Source: Paenibacillus nanensis (lineage in GTDB: Bacteria > Bacillota > Bacilli > Paenibacillales > Paenibacillaceae). From it: a stretch of DNA of 64,000 nucleotides. A program made the translations under genes and the position numbers. The stretch is from the NCBI RefSeq assembly GCF_003583765.1, contig NZ_QXQA01000006.1, forward strand, positions 1-64,000, read 5' to 3'. The notes below the pieces were generated by a model. That model did not search any database and was not told where the DNA came from. It saw nothing but the letters and a program-made list of their open reading frames with translations. Shown piece by piece: positions 50,190 through 58,538 of this stretch (position 1 is its first letter; each line of letters opens with the position of its first letter).

Positions 50190-52559
50190 TTAAGCGGGTC
50201 TGATGACATAGGTCACGCCAGGTTCCGCATGGAAAGACCCGCCATCCGGCATCTGCTCTCCATCGGCTCTCGCGACGAGAAGCGCTTGCTCGTAACGAAC
50301 GCGGCATGGGCCGCTCTGTGTTGCCGTCACTCGGGCTTCCGTGAGCCGTCCGTCCTGCCAGGATAAGCTGACGGTGTAGCCGCCTCTAGCCCGAAGGCCG
50401 CTTACGTTCCCCGAATTCCAAGCATTCGGCAGCGCCGGCAGCAGGTCGATTCCGTCCCGGTGGCTTTGCAGCAGCATTTCGGCTATGCCGGACGCTCCGC
50501 CGAAATTACCGTCGATCTGGAACGGCGGATGATCGTCGAACAGATTCGGGTAGGTCGAGCGCGACAGCAGCGTTTGAACGAACCGGTATGCCGATTCTCC
50601 ATCGCCAAGCCTTGCATAGAGGTTAATAAGCCAAGCGCAGCTCCAGCCCGTATGTCCGCCTCCCTGCTTGATGCGGGCTTCCAGCGATTTGCGCGCCGCT
50701 TCCGCGAGCTCCGGCGTCTCCTGAGGCGTAATCTCGTGTCCAGGGTAAAGGCCGTACAAATGCGAGACATGGCGGTGACCAGGCTCCGCCTCCGCTAAAT
50801 CTTGGCTCCACTCCCGGAGCCGGCCGTCCGGACCGATGCCCGGGTTCGCCATTCGGCTCATCGTCTCTCTGAGCAGCCGCGCAAATTCCTCGTCGATCCC
50901 CAGAATGGAAGCTGCCTGCATGCAATGGCTGAACAGCTCGCGGATTATGGCCATATCCATGGCGGTGCCGGCGGAGACGCTGCAGCGCTCCCCTTCCGGC
51001 GTCAAAAATTTATTCTCGGGCGATGTCGAAGGCGCCGTCACAAGCTCTCCGCTCGGCGACTCGACCAAATAATCGAGGCAAAATTCGGCTGCTCCTTTCA
51101 TTAACGGGTAAGCCGTTTGCTTGAGGAACGATACATCAAGCGAAAACGCGTAATGCTCCCACAGATGCTGACACAGCCATGCGCCGGCCATCGGCCAGAA
51201 CGCCCAGCTCGCTTCCCCGGCGCTCGGCGTGGTCATGCGCCACAGATCGACGTTATGATGCGCGGCCCAGCCTCTGCAGCCATAGTGAATACGCGCCGTT
51301 CTCGCCCCGGCAACGCTCATATCCCGGATCATATCGAACAACGGCTCATGGCATTCGCTTAAATTGCTTACTTCCGCATGCCAATAGTTCATTTCCGTAT
51401 TAATATTGGTCGTATAATTGCTGTTCCAGGGCGGCATCATATGCGGGTTCCATATTCCCTGAAGATGAGCGGGCTGCGTGCCCGGCCTGGAGCTCGCCAT
51501 CAGCAAATAACGGCCGTACTGGAAATACAAAGCTTCCAGCTGCGGATCGGATTGCCCCGCTTGATAAGCGATAAGCCGCTCATCTGTAGGCAGCGATGCG
51601 TTGCCGTTCATTCCGAGGTGCAGATCGACGCGCCCAAATAAACGATGATGCTCCGCCACATGCCGCTCGCGCAGCTCGCGGTAAGAGAATGCCGCAGCCG
51701 CTTCGAGCGCGAGCCGAAGCTTCTCCATGACAAAGGGCCTTCCGCCGGCAGGCATCGCTTGAAACCCTTCAAAATCGGTGGCGGCCGCCAGCAATATCGT
51801 AACGGCCGCCGCGCCGGACACGATGATTTTGCCCGCTTCCTTTCTTACGGAGCCGCCTTCGCAGGACACGCTTATCCGCGCGCCGAACGTCAGACCCAAG
51901 CCTTCCTCATACTGAATCGGATCGGGGTGGTCTCCATGATAATTTTCCGCGATATGACTCGGCGCGGAGCCCAGCATAAGAAGGTTCGCCGCCTCCTCAG
52001 CAGGGCTTATCTCATGGCGAAGCGGAGAGTCAACAGCGATGGACAGCTCCGAAAGAGCGGCGCCTTCCGACTCGTAACGAACGGCCAGCACTTGATCCGC
52101 GGCGCTTACGAATACTTCTCGTTTAACGCGCGCACCGCCTCGCGTGTAACGGACAGCAGCGATCCCGCTGTTCAAATCAAGCTGCCTGGCATAGTCGGCA
52201 ACCGTTTCCTCACTCTGTTCCACCACCCGCAGATGCCCTAAAGGCTGGTACGATTCGGTGTTACGTCCGAGCATATTGGCGTTGATCAGCTTCTCCGCCT
52301 CCGCATACTTGCCGGCGAAAATCAGCTCGCGCACCCGCTTCAAATAACGCTGCGCGTTATAATTTTGCGTATCGCGAGGGAAGCCGGACCAGAGCGTATC
52401 TTCGTTAAGCGCGATAGACTCCTCACGGATGCCGCCGAACACCATGCCGCCGATTCTCCCGTTGCCGACCGGAAGAGCCTCCTCCCACCGCGCTGCGGGC
52501 TGTCTGTACCACAGCATCCAATCTCTGCTGCTTTTAGCCTCATTATCAATTGCCGGCAT
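50190..52559 (-). CDS. GH95 alpha-L-fucosidase
   Basis: 789 residues. GH95 hallmarks: ALPVGNGRIGGMVFGG and ALNEDTLWSG at the N-terminus, PPWNSNYTTNINTEMNYW (~378, the Asn pair that assists catalysis), PSTSPEN and HRHVSHLYGLYPG. Family members are inverting alpha-1,2-L-fucosidases, some alpha-L-galactosidases. No signal peptide, so it acts inside the cell. It lies between the substrate-binding protein gene and GH42. Confidence 0.9.
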   Translation of the reverse strand: MPAIDNEAKSSRDWMLWYRQPAARWEEALPVGNGRIGGMVFGGIREESIALNEDTLWSGFPRDTQNYNAQRYLKRVRELIFAGKYAEAEKLINANMLGRNTESYQPLGHLRVVEQSEETVADYARQLDLNSGIAAVRYTRGGARVKREVFVSAADQVLAVRYESEGAALSELSIAVDSPLRHEISPAEEAANLLMLGSAPSHIAENYHGDHPDPIQYEEGLGLTFGARISVSCEGGSVRKEAGKIIVSGAAAVTILLAAATDFEGFQAMPAGGRPFVMEKLRLALEAAAAFSYRELRERHVAEHHRLFGRVDLHLGMNGNASLPTDERLIAYQAGQSDPQLEALYFQYGRYLLMASSRPGTQPAHLQGIWNPHMMPPWNSNYTTNINTEMNYWHAEVSNLSECHEPLFDMIRDMSVAGARTARIHYGCRGWAAHHNVDLWRMTTPSAGEASWAFWPMAGAWLCQHLWEHYAFSLDVSFLKQTAYPLMKGAAEFCLDYLVESPSGELVTAPSTSPENKFLTPEGERCSVSAGTAMDMAIIRELFSHCMQAASILGIDEEFARLLRETMSRMANPGIGPDGRLREWSQDLAEAEPGHRHVSHLYGLYPGHEITPQETPELAEAARKSLEARIKQGGGHTGWSCAWLINLYARLGDGESAYRFVQTLLSRSTYPNLFDDHPPFQIDGNFGGASGIAEMLLQSHRDGIDLLPALPNAWNSGNVSGLRARGGYTVSLSWQDGRLTEARVTATQSGPCRVRYEQALLVARADGEQMPDGGSFHAEPGVTYVIRPA

Positions 52560-52587
52560 GAACCGCCTCTCCTCTCCGAAAGCGAGA

Positions 52588-52612
52588 GAAGGCCCGAACG
52601 GTTTCGGGCCTT
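52588..52612 (-). terminator. Hairpin after the substrate-binding protein gene
   Basis: AAGGCCCGAA pairs with TTCGGGCCTT around a 4-nt loop, between the stop at 52646 and the GH95 start. The T-tract is poor, so partial read-through into GH95-GH42 is likely. Confidence 0.65.
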
Positions 52613-52645
52613 CCTCTTCTTTCTATAGCTTTCTTGCTGGACGAA

Positions 52646-54379
52646 TTATTGAATCTCTTTGCCTGTGAAGAGGGAAACTCTCTTCTTAACAAGCTCCGTA
52701 TACTCGGCTTCCATTTCTTTCGCGCCGGCTTTGTCAAGCTCAGCCAGGAAGTCGTCGTATACTTTATCGAAGTTTTCAGGAGATGTCAGAATCGCTTCCG
52801 GAATTCTCTTACGGATAATATCTTGCGTCTTTTGATAGATCACTTGATAGTCGCCGTCCGTTGGAACCGGCATGTTGTACAGCGCGCCCCACTCTTTAGC
52901 AGGGAATTCGTCCTCGCCAGGGAACAGGTCTTTCCAAGTTGTTGCGTTGTAAGCGGCAAGCGTTTCTTTTTCAGCTTCTGTGTAGCCGGCAACGATTTGC
53001 TCTGGGAAGTTCGTCGTGTAGTAGTTGCCAGTCGAGTCTTTTACGCCGTCGCCATACCAAGCGCTGAATGTTCTGTATTGTCCGATACCGGTTTCTTTAG
53101 CAAAGTTTGTTGCATCATTAACTTTTCTGTCTTGAATCTCTTGCGGAATGACGCGTTGTCCGTTCTCGTCAACGGTGTAATGCTTGCCTTCGATACCCCA
53201 GTTACGAAGCACTTGACCTTCGTCGGAAGCGAGCCAATCCAAGAATTTGATCAAACGAACCGGATCCTCGGCAGCCGTTGTAATCGCGATACCCGCGCCG
53301 TCAACGCCTGCGGATTGGAAGGAATGATCTACGTATTCCTCTGTCAGCGTTACTGGGAAGTGAGCATACGTGTACTCATCTTTGCCAGCCGTTTTCAGAG
53401 CGTTCTCCGCATCTTGGTAGCCCCACTCTTGGTCGATCAGACCGAGAACGCGGCCGGAAGCGATTTTCGCTTTGTATTGGTCGTCTTTTTGAACGAACGT
53501 ATCTTTGTCCAGCAGACCTTCAGCGTACATATGGTTCAGCCAGCGGAAATATTCTTTCTCTTCCGGACGCTTGTAGTGAAGCTGCGCTTCATACGTTTCC
53601 GGATTTACATAATATTCGCCGTCGTCCGGAGCGCCAGTCGCAAGGAACGCAGGGTTCGTTACGCTGATCATAATTCTCCAGTCATCCGCGTTAAGCGTAA
53701 GCGGAATTGTAGGCTGGCCGTCAGTTTCCGGATATTTCTCCACATATTTCTTCAAAATATCTTCGAAGTCTTTAACCGTGCGAATTTCCGGATAGCCAAA
53801 CTCTTTCAGAACGCGCTGTTGAATTTCGAAGCCGCCGCCAGCGTCGAAATATTGCTGGCCTACGCCCATATTCGTGACGATCTGATAGATCGATTGGTCT
53901 TCGTTGCTGTATTTCAGACGGTTCATGTTTTCGCTGTAAATTTTCTTAAGGTTAGGAGCATGCTCTTCAATGAGTGGAGCAAGGTCGATAATGAGGCCAG
54001 CGTCAACCAGGTTGCTAAGGTTACCTTTAGCGAAGATGAAATCCGGCACTTCGCCGCTTGCCGCCATCAGCTGGATTTTGTTTTCGCCGCCGCCAGCGCC
54101 TACGTCAAATTCCGCTTGGATCGTTACGCCGGTTTTTTCAGTAATGTATTTGCCGACCTCATCCTGCATGTTGTTCCAGTTCGGGCTTGCGTCAGCGCCG
54201 AAGAATGTGAACGTGATCGGGCTGTTGTCTTCCGCAGCCTGCTCGTTGCCGCTATTGCTGCCGGTTTTGCCCGTGTTGCCGGAGTTGCTTGGCTCGTTAT
54301 TGCCGCCGGAGCAGCCGCCGATCAGCAGCGCGGTAGCAAGCATTAAAGTGGCCAACGATTTTGGATTTTTCCACTTCAT
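52646..54379 (-). CDS. Sugar ABC transporter substrate-binding lipoprotein
   Basis: 577 residues from the ATG at 54379 (GGGGGAAG upstream). Lipoprotein signal with lipobox LIGGC, Cys23, then a Ser/Asn/Gly linker. The body is a large type-2 binding protein of the LplA/YtcQ group common in Paenibacillus (VGAGGGENKIQLMAASGEVPDF, WYGDGVKD). It should capture oligosaccharides for the two permeases upstream. No ATPase gene is present; such systems share MsmX-type ATPases. Confidence 0.9.
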   Translation of the reverse strand: MKWKNPKSLATLMLATALLIGGCSGGNNEPSNSGNTGKTGSNSGNEQAAEDNSPITFTFFGADASPNWNNMQDEVGKYITEKTGVTIQAEFDVGAGGGENKIQLMAASGEVPDFIFAKGNLSNLVDAGLIIDLAPLIEEHAPNLKKIYSENMNRLKYSNEDQSIYQIVTNMGVGQQYFDAGGGFEIQQRVLKEFGYPEIRTVKDFEDILKKYVEKYPETDGQPTIPLTLNADDWRIMISVTNPAFLATGAPDDGEYYVNPETYEAQLHYKRPEEKEYFRWLNHMYAEGLLDKDTFVQKDDQYKAKIASGRVLGLIDQEWGYQDAENALKTAGKDEYTYAHFPVTLTEEYVDHSFQSAGVDGAGIAITTAAEDPVRLIKFLDWLASDEGQVLRNWGIEGKHYTVDENGQRVIPQEIQDRKVNDATNFAKETGIGQYRTFSAWYGDGVKDSTGNYYTTNFPEQIVAGYTEAEKETLAAYNATTWKDLFPGEDEFPAKEWGALYNMPVPTDGDYQVIYQKTQDIIRKRIPEAILTSPENFDKVYDDFLAELDKAGAKEMEAEYTELVKKRVSLFTGKEIQ

Positions 54380-54536
54380 ATTTCTTCCCCCTAATCTAAT
54401 AGTAAAGATATATTGTATAACAGGATTATCCTGCGTATACCGAGATGAAAGGTTGGATAAATTTGAAAGCTTATACCCGTTTCCACTAAAGTAAGGGCTT
54501 ACATCTCCTTTAAAAAAGAGAATGCCAATCTTTTGT

Positions 54537-54569
54537 TTTCCCGCGATGCCAATCAAGCACCGCGGGAAA
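54537..54569 (-). terminator. Hairpin between permease and binding-protein genes
   Basis: TTTCCCGCG pairs with CGCGGGAAA, with extra inner pairing, directly after the permease stop at 54581. No T-run follows on the minus strand, so it may set relative message levels rather than end transcription. Confidence 0.5.
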
Positions 54570-54580
54570 GATGCAGGCGC

Positions 54581-55480
54581 CTAAGCTTTCACTGCGCCTA
54601 GCGTCATACCGGAGACAAAGTATCTTTGCAGGAACGGATAGACAAGCAGGATCGGAATCGTTACAACGATCGTGATCGCCATCTTAATCGATTCAGGCGA
54701 TACTTGTGCCATCTGATTCGCCATATCGTTAGCGTTAGTCATGCGCGCGCCCTGGTTCGTGCTTTGCAGAACCTTCATCAGTTCATATTGCAATGTCGTC
54801 AGATGAGGCTTGCTCCCGTTATAGAGGTACGTATCGAACCAAGCGTTCCACTGTCCGACCGCAAGGAACAGCGCGATCGTCGCAAGCACAGGCTTACATA
54901 GCGGAAGAATGACTCTCCAGTAGATCGTAAAATCATTCGCGCCATCCAGCTTCGCGGACTCCTGCAAGGCATAAGGCAGGTTGTCGATGAAGGACCGGAT
55001 AACGAATACGTTAAACGCGCTGACAATGCCCGGCAGGATATAGATCCAGAACGTTCCGATCAGATTCAAATCGCGCATCAGCATGTAGATCGGCACGAGA
55101 CCGCCGGAGAAATACATGGTCAAGGCAAGGAATACCGAGAAAAACTTTCTGGATTTAAAATCGGGCCGGCTTAGCACGTATGCCAGCATCGATGCGCTGA
55201 CTAGACCTAGCAGGGTACCCGAAATCGTACGAAGAATCGTAATTTTGAAGCCTTGAATCAGTCCGGTGTAGCCAAAGATGGTTTGATAGTTTTCCCAAGT
55301 CAGCTCTCGCGGCCATATATAGATGCCGCCGCGTACCGTATCCTGAGAATCGTTCAATGAGATCGCCAGCACGTTAAGGAAAGGATACAATGTGACGACC
55401 ATGATAAGCAGCATGATGACCGCGTTGCAGATATCGAATATTTTTTCGGATCTGGTCGCGTTAAACGTATTTCCCGCCAT
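54581..55480 (-). CDS. Sugar ABC transporter permease (LplC/YtcP-like)
   Basis: 299 residues with six membrane segments and the EAA-type loop ESAKLDGANDFTIYWRVILPLCKP near 190 (shown in part). It opens with a cytoplasmic N-terminus (TRSEKIFDICNA). Partner of the permease at 55493, from which it is separated by 12 bp. Confidence 0.9.
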   Translation of the reverse strand: MAGNTFNATRSEKIFDICNAVIMLLIMVVTLYPFLNVLAISLNDSQDTVRGGIYIWPRELTWENYQTIFGYTGLIQGFKITILRTISGTLLGLVSASMLAYVLSRPDFKSRKFFSVFLALTMYFSGGLVPIYMLMRDLNLIGTFWIYILPGIVSAFNVFVIRSFIDNLPYALQESAKLDGANDFTIYWRVILPLCKPVLATIALFLAVGQWNAWFDTYLYNGSKPHLTTLQYELMKVLQSTNQGARMTNANDMANQMAQVSPESIKMAITIVVTIPILLVYPFLQRYFVSGMTLGAVKA

Positions 55481-55492
55481 CTTGTTCCCTCC

Positions 55493-56482
55493 TTACATGA
55501 TGCTTTCTTTCGTTAATTTCTTCATAACCCCGTTCGCAGTGAGCAGCAATAAGATACTGACGACGGAGGTGAAAATACTGATCGCGGTGCCATACGAGAA
55601 TCGGCTAATTTTGATGCCGTATTCAAGCGCATAAAGGTCAAGCACTTCCGAATAGTCGGTGACGAGCGAGTTGCTCAGCTGGAACTGCTTCTCGAAGCCG
55701 ATGCCGATTAGATGTCCGATCGACATGATCAGCAGAACCGAAATCGTCGTCCGGATACCCGGCAGCGTAATATTCCACATTTGTCTGAAACGTCCCGCCC
55801 CATCGACGCGAGCCGCTTCGTAAAGCTCTTTGTCAATCCCGGCGATTGCGGCCAGGTAGATGATCGCGTTCCAGCCGGTTTCTTTCCACACATCTGAAGC
55901 GGTTACAATTCCCCAAAACCATTCGCCTTTGGCCATAAATTGAATGGGTTCGTTAATGAAGCCCAGCCCCATCAATATATCGTTCACGACGCCGCCTTCA
56001 ATGGAAAGCATCTTCGTCACGATACCCGCAACGACAACCCAAGAAACGAAGTGCGGCAAATATGAAACCGTTTGCACGGTGCGTTTAAAAAATTTGCCCT
56101 TCAGCTCGTTCAGGAATATCGCAAAGGCGATCGGAATAACGAAACCTGCGATAATCCCCATCACGCTCATTGCCAGCGTATTTCGCAGCACCAGGTAGAA
56201 CCGGTCATCCTGAAACAACTTAATAAAGTTTTCAAGGCCTACCCATTTCTGTTCCGAAAATTCTAAGTACGAACCCTTTGCCGGCTTATAGTTTTGGAAA
56301 GCCATAGTCCAGCCCATGAGCGGCAAGTAGTTGAAGACGAACAGCCAAATAATGAATGGCACTGACATTAAGTACAAGTACTTCTGCTGTAAGATCGTCT
56401 TCCAAGCTCCTCTTCCCCGTTTCTTCTGCGGAGCAGGGGTAACGCTTTCATTTGCTGCAGCATTTGGTGACAGCGTTTCCAT
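55493..56482 (-). CDS. Sugar ABC transporter permease (LplB-like)
   Basis: 329 residues with six membrane segments and the EAA loop YEAARVDGAGRFRQMWNITLP near 225. The N-terminal ~30 residues are polar and Pro-rich. ATG at 56482 is 9 nt after GGGGGG; a TTG one codon earlier is possible. That G-run is one arm of a 9-bp hairpin (56492-56532). First gene of the importer unit, 90 bp after the sensor kinase. Confidence 0.9.
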   Translation of the reverse strand: METLSPNAAANESVTPAPQKKRGRGAWKTILQQKYLYLMSVPFIIWLFVFNYLPLMGWTMAFQNYKPAKGSYLEFSEQKWVGLENFIKLFQDDRFYLVLRNTLAMSVMGIIAGFVIPIAFAIFLNELKGKFFKRTVQTVSYLPHFVSWVVVAGIVTKMLSIEGGVVNDILMGLGFINEPIQFMAKGEWFWGIVTASDVWKETGWNAIIYLAAIAGIDKELYEAARVDGAGRFRQMWNITLPGIRTTISVLLIMSIGHLIGIGFEKQFQLSNSLVTDYSEVLDLYALEYGIKISRFSYGTAISIFTSVVSILLLLTANGVMKKLTKESIM

Positions 56483-56491
56483 CAATCCAAT

Positions 56492-56532
56492 CCCCCCTCT
56501 TTTCTATACCTTTATGATATCGGAGAGGGGGG
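56492..56532 (-). promoter_or_regulatory. Hairpin masking the ribosome site of the permease gene
   Basis: AGAGGGGGG (containing the G-run used as ribosome site) can pair with CCCCCCTCT across a 23-nt loop that contains TATAGA. It may lower translation unless opened, or act as a DNA inverted repeat for a regulator. Confidence 0.5.
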
Positions 56533-56574
56533 TTCGGAAATACCCTATAGATTTCAAAGAAAACCATGTAGAAA

Positions 56575-58362
56575 TTAGACATAAAAATGATTCATGGGCA
56601 CTGAAAATGAAAATGCCGTGCCTTCGCCGTAAAGACTCGTGATTCGCAGGCCATGCTGCTCCCCGTAGGTCATGACGAGTCTTTGATGGACGTTCCGTAA
56701 TCCGATGCGGGACCGTCCCGTTTCCTCCGGACCGGTTAGTGAGGCAACAACTTGGTCAAGCCTCTCCTGCGTCATCCCAAGTCCGTTATCCTTTACGGTA
56801 ACGTGGACCTCGTGATCGCGCACGTGAATGATCAGCTCAACCTTAACCCCGTCTTCTTTCCCTTCGACGCCATGCACAACCGCATTCTCGACAAGCGGCT
56901 GGATGATAAGCGGCGGCACCTGGACGCGGGACGCTTCCGGGTCGACCGTTAGTTCATAGTGAAGCCTTTCCTCATAACGGAACTTTTGGATCTCTAAATA
57001 AGATTTCACCATTTCGACTTCTTCATTCAGCTGAATATGATCTCTGCCGACCTCCAGGTTTTTGCGCATCAGCTTGGCGAGCAGGCGGACGACGTTGGCA
57101 ATTTCCTTCTCCCCCTTCATCAAAGCGTCCATGCGGATCGATTCGAGCGCGTTGAAGAGGAAATGCGGATTGATCTGGCTTGCCATCATTTTGAGCTTAA
57201 TTTCGCGCTGCGCCAGCTCCAGGGCATTGTTCTGCTCCGTCTTTTCGACGACCTGGCGAACCAACGTACGGATGCTCTCTACCATATAGTTGAATTGTCT
57301 GGACAACTGGCCGATTTCATCATTGCCGTCAATTCGCGACACGACATTCAAATCGCCAAGCGCCAGCCTGTTCAGGTGCCGGCTTAGACCGAGCAATCGG
57401 TTCGTAGTAAGCAGCGAGACGGTATAGACGAAAAATAAAGCGATCAGCAAAACAAGTAAAATAAGGAGCAGACCGATCACGCTTACCCGATTCGCGTCTT
57501 GTACAATCGCTTTGGTGCTGAACACCGAAACAATACGCAGCTTGTTTGCGCTCAGCTCGGGCGTAAGCTCGTCGACAATCATATACGATTGCTCCCCGTT
57601 AATATCGAGCTTATGGCTGCCCTTCATAGCTTGGCTTAGATCGACGTCGTAATCGAGCTTGTCCAGCGTCCGTCCGACGAATGCCGGGTTCTTTGCAGCC
57701 ACCACATAACCGCGCTCGTCTGCGATTAACGTCTCGAACGGCTCTTGGCTTAGCATTTGGTTCAGCTCCAGCTGATCGAGCGATATCATCAATACGCCGG
57801 ATGTTTGGCGGTCAGGGAACGGAACTTGACGAATGAGGCTTAGCTTATTTACCGGAATATCCTCATTGTCGTCGATATAGTACCATCTCACGCTTTTGGA
57901 TGTCTTTGCCTGCTTGTACCAATAGCTGTCCGCGACTCTCTCATCCACTGGAATAAGCTCCAGATTATTAATCAATGTGGGGTTTTCATAATAAAACCGC
58001 ATGCCCCCGATCTCGCGGTACAGCTTAAAGTACTGCTGAAAGCCTTCATAGGAGCGATAGGCGCTCGTCAATTCGAGAACGCTTTCATAACGCGTCGTGG
58101 CGATGATCTCCAACGACTCGTCCAGCAGCAGCGTATCCGATATATCGAGCGGAATTTGAAGCATATCTCCCATTTGGGTTTTAATTTTCTCCACATTGTT
58201 CGTCGCCTGCTCGATTGCCCGGTCCATCGCTTGCGCGCGGAAATAGCCGACCACAACGCCGCCGACAATCAAGACGGGAATCATTACGATTAAAATGTAG
58301 GAGGCGATCAATTTGTGCTTCAGCTTCAGGTTGTTCGTCAGTCGAATCCATTTCGTTATCAT
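56575..58362 (-). CDS. YesM-type sensor histidine kinase
   Basis: 595 residues from the ATG at 58362 (GGAGG 10 nt upstream). Two membrane segments (about 17-37 and 290-315) flank an extracytoplasmic sensing domain, then HAMP, a His-kinase region with the phospho-acceptor in ASQINPHFLFNALES, and an ATPase domain (PLVENAVVHG, DNGLGM). Kinases of this type usually pair with a YesN AraC-type receiver regulator, which is missing here. It probably senses the imported sugar. Confidence 0.88.
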   Translation of the reverse strand: MITKWIRLTNNLKLKHKLIASYILIVMIPVLIVGGVVVGYFRAQAMDRAIEQATNNVEKIKTQMGDMLQIPLDISDTLLLDESLEIIATTRYESVLELTSAYRSYEGFQQYFKLYREIGGMRFYYENPTLINNLELIPVDERVADSYWYKQAKTSKSVRWYYIDDNEDIPVNKLSLIRQVPFPDRQTSGVLMISLDQLELNQMLSQEPFETLIADERGYVVAAKNPAFVGRTLDKLDYDVDLSQAMKGSHKLDINGEQSYMIVDELTPELSANKLRIVSVFSTKAIVQDANRVSVIGLLLILLVLLIALFFVYTVSLLTTNRLLGLSRHLNRLALGDLNVVSRIDGNDEIGQLSRQFNYMVESIRTLVRQVVEKTEQNNALELAQREIKLKMMASQINPHFLFNALESIRMDALMKGEKEIANVVRLLAKLMRKNLEVGRDHIQLNEEVEMVKSYLEIQKFRYEERLHYELTVDPEASRVQVPPLIIQPLVENAVVHGVEGKEDGVKVELIIHVRDHEVHVTVKDNGLGMTQERLDQVVASLTGPEETGRSRIGLRNVHQRLVMTYGEQHGLRITSLYGEGTAFSFSVPMNHFYV

Positions 58363-58434
58363 GGCAGCTTGTCCTCCGGATAAAATATGAAAAAACGTGA
58401 CCTCAGCCAATCTGGGATATGTCGAATAAATGGT

Positions 58435-58465
58435 AATATCCCCTCTTATCGCAAGAGGGGATATT
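58435..58465 (-). terminator. Terminator of the GH31 gene
   Basis: AATATCCCCTCTT and AAGAGGGGATATT form a perfect 13-bp stem with a 5-nt loop, between the GH31 stop (58539) and the kinase start. Only a weak T-rich tract follows. Confidence 0.75.
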
Positions 58466-58538
58466 TCCAATTCGGCTTTGGTTAGAAAGACCTATAGCTT
58501 CATCTTAATCGAAACGGACAGCCGCGAGCAACTTGTAG

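Noticed and set aside
52634-54346. 570-codon frame antisense to the substrate-binding lipoprotein gene
   Set aside because: The minus-strand protein has a clear lipobox and family pattern. The antisense frame has no ribosome site and no recognisable features.
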